Position numbers and translations under genes: made by a program. Shown one piece after another: positions 45,133 to 55,302 of a stretch of DNA of 64,000 nt. The notes under the pieces were generated by a model. That model was not told where the DNA came from, did no database searches, and saw only the letters and a list, made by a program, of their open reading frames with translations. Position 1 is the first letter of the stretch; every line of letters begins with the position of its first letter. Origin of the DNA: Lasiosphaeria ovina (Eukaryota; Ascomycota; Sordariomycetes; Sordariales; Lasiosphaeriaceae); contig JAULSN010000005.1 of assembly GCA_033439765.1 (NCBI GenBank), positions 558,001 to 622,000 on the forward strand, in the 5' to 3' direction.

Positions 45133-45474
45133 TGTCACAATTCTCACCTGCAGGACAGAACACAAGCGAGGGGAGGGGCTCTCCTATCCGATTGGCGGAT
45201 GGCCTGGCCAATCAGGGCAGGCCCAGGGCCCGAACCTTTCTCACCCGGGCCTCGGGCTAAGGCCCGAGAGGATCGAGGGGAAGTCCCGGGCCCTGGGGAC
45301 AGGAACGTACTATCTCTCTTCGTGTTATCTAGATAAACAGCAGGCCGAGCCTCCCATATGGAGCTCGGCAAGTAAGCGATACACATTCATTGCCTCAACT
45401 ACTTTGAGGGCTTTCCACCTTTGTGTACCAACCTGTTCCGAGCAGCTTACTCTCCGTACGTGATACCTCTGACA
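45133..45474 (+). mobile_element. Possible solo LTR (gypsy-type)
   Basis: Starts TGTCA and ends TGACA, a 5-bp inverted terminus typical of gypsy LTRs, 342 bp long, GC-rich with an AATCAGGGC block. I find no target-site duplication (AGGAA versus ACCCT), so it could be a recombined or nested remnant. The 5' neighbour looks like a truncated gag start. Confidence 0.35.
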
Positions 45475-45554
45475 ACCCTTGGCGTACTGCCTTGCAGTTC
45501 AGACACCTGACAAGTGTGTGGATTGTAATATAGGTAGGCCTGTTATGTTAGTCT

Positions 45555-45887
45555 TTATTCTGCAACGGACATAGCAACTAGACCTAGTCGACATGTATCG
45601 CCGCCTCCGCCATGAATCTTAAACCCAGCCATTAGCCATTCAAGCTTCATTGGCACGGGAAGCGGAAACATACGGGCATCTGTTCTGCAGATCGGCATTG
45701 AAGTGGCCTCACTCATGTCCAATATCGGCCTACCTTCGCGAATGATCTCAGGACGCTTCTTCGCCCTACCTCGAACGGCAGAAGCTACCCTCCCCCCGGC
45801 ATCAAGTCCGGGGCAGGAGTTAGTGCGAGAACCAACCAGAAAAAGACCAGTTGGTTCCCCACGTTGAAGACGCATGGTCGAGGTCAT
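45555..45887 (-). CDS. Hypothetical 110-aa ORF, weak
   Basis: ATG 45887. Sequence includes KKRPEIIREGRPILDMSEAT and FPLPVPMKLEWLMAGFKIHG, which reads somewhat like a protein but matches nothing I know. It may be a fragment. Confidence 0.25.
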   Translation of the reverse strand: MTSTMRLQRGEPTGLFLVGSRTNSCPGLDAGGRVASAVRGRAKKRPEIIREGRPILDMSEATSMPICRTDARMFPLPVPMKLEWLMAGFKIHGGGGDTCRLGLVAMSVAE

Positions 45888-46356
45888 GCTTGTTTCGTTG
45901 CCCCTAACTTAGCCTTGAAGTGAACGGCCAGGGGCGGCCGGCAGTCTTACAGTCTTACACGCATGAATCCACTTATAGTAGGCTTGTAGAAAGAACATTG
46001 TACACCGTGAGCGCGTCAACTCCGGAACTCTATGCGGCTTCCAGATATATAGTACTCAGTACCTATAGCCATGTGATCCAGTCGCCATGATTCTCTGGGG
46101 CTTACTCCGTGATTATAGAGAACCGAGGCAAACCATTGGGTATTCAAGTGCTTGCAGATACGGCTCAGAGCTTATGAGGCTCTTCTTTTCAACGTGGAGC
46201 GATCTCCGCGAATTGACAAAGGAACTAGATCCAGTCCATCGACTGTTGGAGCACAATTGGGCAAGGAAAGCGGAAGCATGCACCTTTCTGTCCGGTCTAC
46301 TTGGCAGTCTATGAAGAGAAAAGTCTGGCTACCTGTATGCGGTCATGGTGGAGGAA

Positions 46357-46537
46357 GGGTCATAGATCCACGAGCCATGTACTGATGTGGAGGGGTCATA
46401 GATCCATGAGCCATGCACTGATGTGGGGGGGTCATAGATCCATGAGCCATGCACTGGTGTGGAGGGTTCATAGATCCACGAGCCATACGCTGAAGCTGTG
46501 GGGGCCATGGATTCATGAGCTATATGCTATGGGGATT
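46357..46537 (+). repeat. Minisatellite, about 36-38 bp unit, about 5 copies
   Basis: Tandem units of GGGTCATAGATCCATGAGCC followed by ATGCACTGATGTGGAG, the first three nearly identical and the last two diverged. Confidence 0.85.
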
Positions 46538-47097
46538 AAACTTTGAGTGTTGATGGGTGGTGCCGAAGCCCCACCGACACGCAACACGAAAATTCCGCCC
46601 CCAGCGGTATGCACACCCTCCACGTGCCTTCCTAATATTGGCCTAATCTTACGGAGTAGAACATTGATCCAACACCGACGTCGGTCACCCGCAACACCAC
46701 ATTTCCGTCCCACCTAAGTTCAACCAGTCCCTGAAAGTTAAGCCAGACTCATTTCCGCCTCAAGGAACTCCTGGATGTAGAGACCCCGCCCTGTTGGCTC
46801 AAGTTGGGAAGATTCACGCAAGTCAAGTTCTGATAACTCCCAGCCCTCTCCACTTCTTTTGACACCAGCTTACGTGCCCATCCCCAGCGCTCTCGTCTTT
46901 CAGGGCGGTTGTTTTTAATCCTTGCTCGGGGTTGAACGAATTTCATCCGTCAGCTTCATAAGGCCTAACCAGGATAGGAATAGCGCCCTTCCCCCGCCCC
47001 TTGAAACTCATTCACCCCTCACCCGTCTCCCCTCTCCCCTTTGTGCTCTTCACCTGTTTCTCAATTTTCGCGGAGAGCCACAACCCATATCAGGAAA

Positions 47098-47520
47098 ATG
47101 GATCAAGCTTCCCCGTCACCTCACCATCGCCACCAATCATCTCTCGAAGGAGTTATCTATTTTACCCCTGGGCCGGCTTTAGAAATAGGCGAGCTCATTC
47201 GTGCGAAACAGATATTTTATCGCATCATCGATCATTTTCAAGGTCTAAATGAAAGCCGAAACAGCCACTATAACCGTACTCTACTCGTCCGCCTTACTTA
47301 TGAGTACGCGCGCTCGGAGGAATCTCAAGATATTTTTCTGCGGGGTTTCTTCCAGGCAATGACACTTCCAATCGATATCGAAAGCGATCTTGATTTTGAA
47401 AATAGCGAAGAGGATCTCCGCTTAGCTCTATTCTGCTTTGTAGACTATCTCGTCGATAACTTCTTCTTGCCTTGTAAGAATGGCCTTTATCTAGACCGTC
47501 CATTGATTAACGTCTTATAG
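47098..47520 (+). pseudogene. HNH-nuclease-type protein, N-terminal fragment
   Basis: ATG 47098 opens 140 codons: HQSSLEGVIYFTPGPALEIG, then LLVRLTYEYARSEESQDIFL and FVDYLVDNFFLP, ending in TAG at 47518-47520. From memory this is the N-terminal part of a fungal protein family that continues into an HNH nuclease domain; here that domain is missing and the sequence after the stop is decayed. A related fragment sits at 63127-63460. Could be a short real protein, but truncation is more likely. Confidence 0.5.
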
Positions 47521-47971
47521 TGCGTGTTTTATCCGGCAAGACGCTATAGCCGTCGCCGTGGATCTATTCTGCAATTCGACGAGCGCAAGGGGGCGGCGTC
47601 TAAGACTTTGTTGGAACGCTAGACCGAATGATTGGGTATCGAGCTATGTCGTCTGACAAGCAGTGTTTTCGCACCACGTCAAAACCTGAGTACCAGAGTG
47701 AGTGGATGTATGGGAGAGAGCATCTTAAGCTGCGTACAGGAGCCGCAGAGCCCTTCCTCATTCTCAAATTGGATCACTGCTGGCGATTGACGGTATTGGT
47801 GATAAGAATGTAGAAGAGACAGCGGAGAAGTGACCGGCGGCCAAGAGCTCGGGGGAGAAGGCGTGGGATGGAGAGCAAAGGGAGCGGGGAGCCATAGCGA
47901 GGTGGGAGGCAAGGAGGGGGTGGCGAGCATGGCGGGTTCGAGACCGCGCCGGGACGCGAGACTTAAATACA

Positions 47972-48181
47972 TCAAGGGCCACATCCCAGGCCACCGAGTG
48001 CAGCGCGCGCAGCCGCCTGCCTGTACTTCGGCGTGCCAGATGCCAGCATGCCGCCTGATCCGGGATACGGGCTGTAGCTGGCGTGTGCTACCCGTCTCCT
48101 TGCGTACCGCGGCAGCCAGGGGCGCGTCTGGGCCGGGGGCTTTTTGGTAGCGTCAGCGTCTTCGCTTTCCTCGTCGGGCAT
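47972..48181 (-). CDS. Hypothetical 69-aa ORF or exon
   Basis: ATG 48181; acidic then Arg/Pro-rich (MPDEESEDADATKKPPAQTR). The frame is open upstream (EEPVTFPSASRNELE), so it may be part of a longer exon. Not recognised. Confidence 0.25.
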   Translation of the reverse strand: MPDEESEDADATKKPPAQTRPWLPRYARRRVAHASYSPYPGSGGMLASGTPKYRQAAARAALGGLGCGP

Positions 48182-49860
48182 CTCGAGCTCGTTCCGCGAC
48201 GCCGACGGGAACGTGACAGGCTCCTCGAAAAAAGACTGCAGGTAGCTTTTGTAGTAGACGGAGCGGCAAATTAGGTCCTATGAAGGGGCTAGGCGGACGA
48301 GGCAGCTGGGTGCGATGTGCTCCGTGGAATTAGAGATGATGGGAGTGGGAGCTTGGGAGCTGCAAAGGGCCTGGCAGACGAAATGGGTAGGCGGTGAGTG
48401 AGTGAGCTGTCCATTTTAGGAAGGCGGTGACAGCGAATGAAGATGCTGCCTGAGGCGTTGAGTTTTGCGGCCTGTGCAGACCCCGGCGGTGCCTGACTGC
48501 CAAATGCGGCAGCCACCCACGCGGAAATACATACAGGTAGTAAAAAGTGTAGACTTCAGACGGCACGGCCAGATGGCCCGGCCAGACGGCACTGTCAGAC
48601 CACCTTGACGGTACGACACCAACTGAAACCAGAGACCGAGTTTCAGACCAAGTGCCTACTTAGTCTCCACAACTAAGAATAAAACATGCCAACTATTATA
48701 AAGAGAGGCTTCCTCTCCAGTGTAACAGACAATACAATCAAGACTTTCAACTTTCACCAAATCCAAGGAGTCCAACGTGCAGTGCATTATCTGACAGTAT
48801 ATACTAAAATCGTAATACGATACCCCTCGTTCAAAGTCTTCGTCCCGAAGGCCTAGTTCCCAATATAATTAACGTTTATTCTTTTCGCCTTTTATTTAAT
48901 ATATCTTTCCTCCTCATACCGTTATAATTATAGCTAATCGTATTTAAAAAGACGTTCGACAACGAAATTCGACGCTGTTGGAATGACAAGGTCATTCATA
49001 ATAGTCACTATAGTAACCGTTGCGAAAGGTAGGGGTGGTGATGTGGTTGTATTCTGCTCTGTTCTATTCACTCTAGGGTTACAGGGTGCTTGGTGGTTTT
49101 GGGGGAGTGGGCTGTCCACAGGGTGGATGGTCCGTGCACACTAAGGTCACGTGCTAGAGCAGGTGACCCGTGTGTCCGGGCCAGGCCCACTATTCTTCCT
49201 GACTGACCAATCAGGGCTATGCGGCCCGCCGAGCCGCCTCAGCCTCCGTAACTCTGATTGATCGGTTATTCCTACAGACGCCGTTCGTCGTCGTAACCGA
49301 GCCGACCTTACCGATCGTCTTGGGTCTATTATACTTCTTAAGTCGAAATACTCCCACTACAAAGAGCGGAACCTTCCTTATAATATCCCCGACAAGGGCT
49401 CTAAGTATAGTTCTTGCCTCCGATCAAACTACGCTTCCTACGATATCAAGTGATAAAAACCCAGCGATTATGTCCCGCGGGTTCTCCTCGCAGGCGGGGC
49501 TGCTGCAATTGCCAGCAGGCTTCTCTCTACATTGTCGCCAGACATCCCTAACTGGGCAGTCAGGGCATGCAAATGGTAAGCCCATCAGGCCTTGTTTCCC
49601 CCGAGTTCAGGTAGATGCTCCTTCCAACCTACAGATGGCGATGGGTGCTTTCCCGCGGCCGAGGGTAGCGTTCCTGCTAGTCGAGAAGAAAAGAGCGCGC
49701 CTCAGCACGGAAGCTAGGTGCCTAATTATGGAAGTTACAATGCTCTCGCATTTGCAAATAAAACTCCCGTCTTTGGAATCTCTCGCGCGAAAATGTTTCA
49801 ACGTCAAGCTTGAACACACACGCTACCCCTACACACACACACTGACGACTATTCTAGGAA
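48182..49860. other. Gene-poor, repeat-like region
   Basis: AT-rich core at 48770-48960, preceded by TTATAAAGAGAGGCTTCCTC and GTGTAACAGACAATACAATC, which looks like the inner end of a Copia-type LTR. No paired LTR found. No gene. Confidence 0.4.
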
Positions 49861-49866
49861 AAAAAA

Positions 49867-49968
49867 AAAGCAAGAAGACGACGACGACAATAACGACGAC
49901 AACGACAACGATGACGACGACGACGATGACGGCGACGGCGATGACGGCGACGGCGACGGCGGCTGTCG
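49867..49968 (+). repeat. GAC/GAT-type trinucleotide repeat
   Basis: Runs of ACGACGACG, GATGACGGCGACGGC and related triplets over about 100 bp. Confidence 0.85.
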
Positions 49969-50010
49969 CTTGCCCGTCTTGTCCGTCTTGTCCCCTCTGC
50001 TTGGGACTTG

Positions 50011-50331
50011 CAGAACTTGGGCCCTGGGCTCGTCCTATGTGCGGTTGGGGTGGTCGCTTCGGCGGCCATCGGGGTCGCCATCGCTTGGTGGCAGCATCGC
50101 CGTGCTTCTGCGGCGCTTCGAGTGTCGGACGAGAGGGTAGCAGGGGTAGAAGCGTCGCGAGACGCCGAAAGGGCTGGGCGCGTCGCCGCCGAAGCCGAAG
50201 TCCGAGAACTCCGGCGTGTGTTGCGGGCAGAACGGGGCATGGCCATTGGCGGCAATAATGCCGGTATTCTCCGTGTAGTGGAGAATATTGGTAACGTCCG
50301 GCGCCGCGTGGTGTCGGAAGAGGCTAACTAG
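50011..50331 (+). CDS. Possible 3' exon of a small membrane/coiled-coil protein
   Basis: After a likely acceptor (GACTTGCAG, ending 50010) a 107-codon frame encodes a membrane helix (GLVLCAVGVVASAAIGVAIA) and a charged helix rich in Glu/Arg/Ala (RAGRVAAEAEVRELRRVLRA), ending RRRVVSEEAN. No ATG is usable in frame and no 5' exon is clear, because the triplet repeat lies directly upstream. Confidence 0.35.
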   Translation, partial: QNLGPGLVLCAVGVVASAAIGVAIAWWQHRRASAALRVSDERVAGVEASRDAERAGRVAAEAEVRELRRVLRAERGMAIGGNNAGILRVVENIGNVRRRVVSEEAN

Positions 50332-50682
50332 TAGTATTATTATACTTGTTTGAAGCTGGGCAAGCTGGGTTGGTTGTTTTGGCAGTAATTATATTTATTC
50401 AAATTGATTACGCTGCGGCACTTTCGGCGCTCTGCGTACGAGTTTCTGAAGATTTTGGTCCACTGCAAATGCTGTGCTATTGGACTGCTGCCCCCAGTTG
50501 AAACTGAGATTGACACCCCACAGGATTAAGGTTATAAGAAGCCGCGGGTCGAAAAAGTAAGACCACGGCTGAGAAGATAAGATTCTGGGTGAGCAATCCG
50601 CAGTGTTGGTAAATAGCGTGCGTGCCGCGGGCCTCTCAACCATCCTCGGTACTCTCCTGCTCTTGGCCTCCTCAGCAGCAAT
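50332..50682. other. Intergenic
   Basis: Nothing recognised; likely promoter for the gene at 50683. Confidence 0.4.
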
Positions 50683-51492
50683 ATGGGCAAATTCACACAG
50701 CGATTCCGAGCCTGGCTCGGACGAAAAGAAGCGCAACCAGAAAGCCGCCTCGATGATCACAATGCAGTTCACCAAAACTTGACTCAGTCACGAGAATCCC
50801 AGACTACGACTACGGCGGGAATGCCAAAACTCGAGGCTCTTCCGCCGCACAATGACGACCCTGGTATCGATCCACCAGCGTACGGTGAACTGGCCGGGAG
50901 CACAGCAGCCATCGTCGCTGCCGCCATCTGCACCACCACTGCCGCTTTACCAGCCGCTAAGGTGTCGACTGCTACTGCCTTCATAACGTCGGGCATTATC
51001 CGAATCGCCAGCGCTGCGGCCGCTGTCCCAGCCGCCGACGCGCCCGCCTTTGCTACTGTTGTGACGGCAGCCATGACCAATGTCTTCAACAGCCTCGCTG
51101 CCCAACCGCCCGTATCCAGTGGCACCATAATCTGCTGTTCCGAGATTGGGGGCCTTCCTGCCATAGTCCCCAATATCCTCGGTCCAATGCGGGCCTTGCG
51201 TGGCAAGTCTCAACAGGTTTACCAAGACGTCTACCCTCTCCTCTGCTACGAGATCGGTATGGCTATAGTTGCCACACCAGCTTCGTCCAAACCAGCAGTC
51301 GCCGCCGCGCTTATTGCGGCCGTGACGGCCATCACAAACGCTGTTACCACTGCGCCAGAGGCATCCGGGCCAGCCGTTGCTGCTGTGTATGATGGTTACG
51401 TCCGTCACCTCGCTGATGAGGTTGGCAATCGGATGGCCGCCCTCCTGCCGAGGCAAACACCAGACCTACCCCCCCCCTATGCGCTGCTGTAA
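50683..51492 (+). CDS. Ala-rich protein with two PPxY motifs, 269 aa
   Basis: Intronless from ATG 50683. The N-terminus is basic (MGKFTQRFRAWLGRKEAQPE). A first PPxY motif (IDPPAYGEL, about 63-71) precedes some 170 residues that are almost all Ala/Val/Thr/Ile and suggest a hydrophobic helical bundle (AAIVAAAICTTTAALPAAKV; PAVAAALIAAVTAITNAVTT). The protein ends PDLPPPYALL with a second PPxY. Such motifs bind WW domains, for example of Rsp5/Nedd4-type ubiquitin ligases; having one on each side of the core is suggestive. No known family. Confidence 0.6.
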   Translation: MGKFTQRFRAWLGRKEAQPESRLDDHNAVHQNLTQSRESQTTTTAGMPKLEALPPHNDDPGIDPPAYGELAGSTAAIVAAAICTTTAALPAAKVSTATAFITSGIIRIASAAAAVPAADAPAFATVVTAAMTNVFNSLAAQPPVSSGTIICCSEIGGLPAIVPNILGPMRALRGKSQQVYQDVYPLLCYEIGMAIVATPASSKPAVAAALIAAVTAITNAVTTAPEASGPAVAAVYDGYVRHLADEVGNRMAALLPRQTPDLPPPYALL

Positions 51493-51495
51493 TAA

Positions 51496-51517
51496 CCCCC
51501 CCCCCCCCCCCCCCCCA
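51496..51517 (+). repeat. Poly-C tract, 22 bases
   Basis: A run of 22 C directly after the stop codon of the PPxY gene; length may be unreliable in sequencing. Confidence 0.9.
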
Positions 51518-52689
51518 ATCTTAGCTTAGGTATCAATCCCAAAGACGCTCTATTGTCCGTTTGTTCTGGCCATTTTGAGTGACTTTGTATTCCATGTCAA
51601 ATCCCCCTCGATCGAGTAGGAGCGCCAAGGAAATTGGTCCGCTGGCCGTATTAGGAGGTTGCAAGCGGTCTCTCCCCACCCAGGGTAGGTAGGTACCTGC
51701 ATCGTTCTAGGTTGTGGCTGTCCTACCCAGGGTGGGGTAATTGTTGCCCTTCTTCATCATCTAACTGGGCTGTCTCAAACTTCTGGGTGCTGGCTTGGAG
51801 TCCAAGTTCAACGCACACTACAATTCTCGCCCTCGCCACCATGACGTCGCTCTCATGATCGCATGACGGCTGCTAGAACACTGAAAGCATCTACCCACGA
51901 GGTACAGTACACCCCCCCTGCTCCAACGCTCCAGATGTGCAGGCTGGCTGGTTGCTGACTTCCACGGTTGAGCCAGCTTCTTGCTATAACAGAGACGCAG
52001 CACAGATTCCACATCTCTCGCTCGCGCACGTCGTCGTGCTGGACAGCTTTGTCCCCGTGTCCAACTGCTCTGATCCTGACGCTCCGACCGGCGACCAGTA
52101 GCCTGCGTCTGGCCGAGGCGCGCTGAGAAGCTCCCCACTCCCTACAACACCGGCGAGCACTTGGGGACCATCAGCGCCTCTGACGGAGTAAAACACTATA
52201 GACCCCCATCAGACCTTGGTAAGCTCTCCCCACGTCCAGCGCCAGAATAATGCTCTAATTCAGTAGCTAATCAAGGCCATGCTAGATTCCCAGCATACTA
52301 CCCACCCCGGCTAGACGCCAGGTCAAGAAAAGGCCGAATCAACGATGCATCCAGGGCGGCGGCAGAGATCGCAATGACGAAAACGAGGGAATACAAAGGT
52401 ACCTTGACCACCGTTATGCACGCCATGTTGAATCAGGCTAATTCGGCAATCCAGGAGAGCAAGGACGTCACCGCGATAGGAAATATCCATCACCGCCACT
52501 CGCCCTAATGCCCCATGCAGCGCTGCAGCTGTGTCGCACAGGACGGCGCAACTACATCTCGGATAAACAAGCACCATGACAGCCTAGCGCCGGATATCGT
52601 CAGGTATAAGTCTGACAATCGCCCTTATTGCATCATAAAACTGGCGGCGCTAGCTACGGTCTGATCCTATAGTCGTTACGTCGCGCAAC
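51518..52689. other. Intergenic, nothing recognised
   Basis: About 1.2 kb with short frames only. Confidence 0.4.
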
Positions 52690-52783
52690 ATGTCATCAAG
52701 CCACAACAGTCGTCAAGTCAAACATCGTCACGCCAAATGTCATCAAGCCACAACAGTCGTCAAGTCAAACATCGTCACGCCAA
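52690..52783 (+). repeat. 47-bp exact tandem duplication
   Basis: The unit starting ATGTCATCAAGCCACAACAG is repeated twice without mismatch; a third copy starts ATGTC and fails. Confidence 0.95.
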
Positions 52784-52830
52784 ATGTCTTCAATCCAAGC
52801 TTCTTCGGGTCAGTCCTACTCTTTTCTTGT

Positions 52831-52953
<123 letters not shown>

Positions 52954-53190
52954 TTTCTTCTATATTTGCAAACCCCATCTTTTCCCAAGCTTTATGCTTG
53001 TAATAATTACATACAATCCACTTTCACAACCGTTGTCCTTCACAACTCCGTACGACTCTCCTTCGAGGAATAAGCACACTTGAGTATCTTGGGCGCCAAA
53101 GTTCTAAGGCTGAGGTACGTCCATTCACGTCAACGTGTGGCGCACGATTATGCTCAAACTGGCACGCAGGTATTGATTATACCAAGACCG

Positions 53191-53487
53191 TCACCGAGAA
53201 CAACCGCTCCATCTTCCCCTTTTCCTCGACCGCCGCCCCAAACTCATGCTTGCCTCCCGCTTTCCATTCGTGGCAAACTCGGCTACATCCTCGGACACGA
53301 AATTATCGTATGTGGTATCCGGCTTGTCTCTGCACAGACCGCACATGATCTGTACCAAACCGCCCTTGAAAACCCGCGGGGGAACGCGGCCACAGTCGAT
53401 CAACACCAAAGCCCTCCACAGAAAGGAATCTAGGGATACCTCTGAGCTGGGCTCTAGGGTCACCCAGGGTGTTGTTTGTATCGCCAT
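53191..53487 (-). pseudogene. Possible HD-domain protein, C-terminal fragment
   Basis: Contains FKGGLVQIMCGLCRDKPDTT followed by YDNFVSED, which resembles the C-terminal part of fungal cyanamide-hydratase-like HD proteins. The HD residues themselves are absent, so this is at best a fragment. Low certainty. Confidence 0.3.
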
Positions 53488-53744
53488 CCAGACACGAACA
53501 TGACCCCCATAATCATCATAACTTTGGCACCCGCGATGATCGGCGGCTCCCAGTCCTTCAAAATCTTGCCTTCGTTGTATTCATCTTTCTTAACATCAGC
53601 AACACGCTCCATCACCTCTCTGTGCTTGCTGTCTAGCATGCAGATCCTCAACCGCCACCAGTCATGCTCTTCCCACCACCTTGCCTCTCGGCCCGAAGAA
53701 TTTCTCGTCCAGGGATACACGGGGGTTGCAGGGTACAGGAACAT
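53460..53744 (-). CDS. Hypothetical 94-aa ORF
   Basis: ATG 53744. Charged Trp-rich middle (RWWEEHDWWRLRICMLDSKH) and a hydrophobic C-terminal segment (IIAGAKVMMIMGVMFVSGW). Not recognised. It overlaps the HD-like fragment in another frame, so one of the two is wrong. Confidence 0.3.
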   Translation of the reverse strand: MFLYPATPVYPWTRNSSGREARWWEEHDWWRLRICMLDSKHREVMERVADVKKDEYNEGKILKDWEPPIIAGAKVMMIMGVMFVSGWRYKQHPG

Positions 53745-54324
53745 CACGAGTGGAGTGGGTCGTCAGTGGTGGAAGGAATTTGGAACACCCTTTTGTTCTT
53801 GGATTAGATAGGTAACTAGCTTAGATAGTTTGCAATCGAACTTTCGATTGCCCCAGCTCCCCATGTTCCCTAAAGTCCCGAAATTGGGCTCAGAAGAGCA
53901 TCCTCACAACTCCACTACCATTTTCAGACCACGGCAAGTATAGCCGGGGTAGCCCAAAAAATGACATCTTGCTCAGCCTAGCTCAGCTTAAGGCGGCAAC
54001 TGCTCAGCTCCGAAGGAGGAAATGGAAATCCTCTTTGTCGGTTTTGGGGTCATGCAATGGCTGTTTCACGTCTTGTCAAACTAATAAAGCCTATTTGTTG
54101 TATTTCGTGTGCTCAAAGAGCAACTTCCATACCAGTTAGATCTATCACAAATGGCTCATGCCCATCAACATGTACACACCAAAATGAACACAAGCAATTG
54201 CCGCGGTATAGCAAAAAGTCAAACAATTGAACGGTATTGGTAGAGTCATACCGGGAGACTCACGATAAAGTCTGAATAAACCTTAATTAAGCCACACTTT
54301 CCTCTTCTATAGGCCTCATTCAAT
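53745..54324. other. Intergenic
   Basis: Promoter side of the Fic gene; AT-rich, nothing else seen. Confidence 0.4.
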
Positions 54325-55292
54325 ATGCAAATGCTGTCCGACAGATTCGCCGATACCTTTTCGTCCGGTTGGCCTCCATTCTGCGGGGGCGAGGACCCCA
54401 ACTTCACCATCCGTCTCGCCGAGCCTCTCGAGAAAGCGGCCCGGAATCTCAACCTCCCAGCCGACCCCGCCGCCATCATCGACGATGCTCGCGAAGCATC
54501 GCAACCACTAGGCCCCCCAGCATTCTCTCAGGTCTGGGAGACCCTCGAACAGTCCCTCATCACCCTCGTCCACGGATCCAACACGGTCGAGTCGGCCGGA
54601 AGCAGCCAGCGGATCACCGCCAATCTCTGCCGCGCGGTCTCCAGCGGCCAGCAAGCCGACGCCTCCATCGACGAGCTTGACGCCGAATACGTGGAGCACG
54701 TCGCAGCGCTGACGAGCACGCGCACAGAAAGAGCGACCGCGCCGGCGTCGTCCAGTCGCGGGGGGAAGTGGTCCAGCACGCCGAGGCCCTCGCCTACATG
54801 CTCGGCCGTGTCGTGCTCGACAACGCGCCCGTCTCGGAGGCGCTGCTGCGCGAAACCCACTGCGTCCTGTGCGGTGGCGTGGGCGACGCCGACGACGTCG
54901 CGCCCGGCCGCTACCGCGAGCACGAGGTGGCTGTCTCGAACAGCAAGCCCGGCGAGACGAAGAAGAACATCTCTCGGTGCATGCGCGCATCGGTGGTGCT
55001 AAGATATATGAGGGAGTTGGTCGAGAATCTCGGCGCGGAGATGGTTGAGGCGGAGCGGAGGGGGATCATTGACCCTTACTCCTTGGCGGCGCGATATCGC
55101 CACCAGTTTGTCATGGTGCACCCTTTTGGCGATGGAAACGGCCGCATGTCCCGCATCGTACTGAACGTGCTTCTCTTGAAGTATGCTGGTCATGTTGCTC
55201 CGTTTGGGAGTGAGGGTGGCGAGAAGGATGAGTACCTCAACATTGTTGGGAACATTGTTGGGCGTGGGAAGAAACTCCCCAATCTTTGCTAA
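54325..55292 (+). pseudogene. Fic-domain protein with one frameshift
   Basis: Frame 1 from ATG 54325 reads EQSLITLVHGSNTVESAGSS and NLCRAVSSGQ, the inhibitory-helix side of Fic proteins. Between 54681 and about 54715 the frame must change; then VVQHAEALAYMLGRVV, RETHCVLCGG and the active-site loop VHPFGDGNGRMSR follow, ending at 55292. His and the phosphate-binding GNGR are intact. Fic enzymes transfer AMP or related groups to target hydroxyls. No GT-AG intron fits the break, so it is a one-base indel, either real decay or an assembly error. Length (about 320 aa) fits the family. Confidence 0.75.
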
Positions 55293-55302
55293 TGGGAGCT
55301 GG

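Noticed and set aside
47925..47955. B-box-like GGTTCGAGACC
   Set aside because: The flanking stem does not pair and there is no A box.
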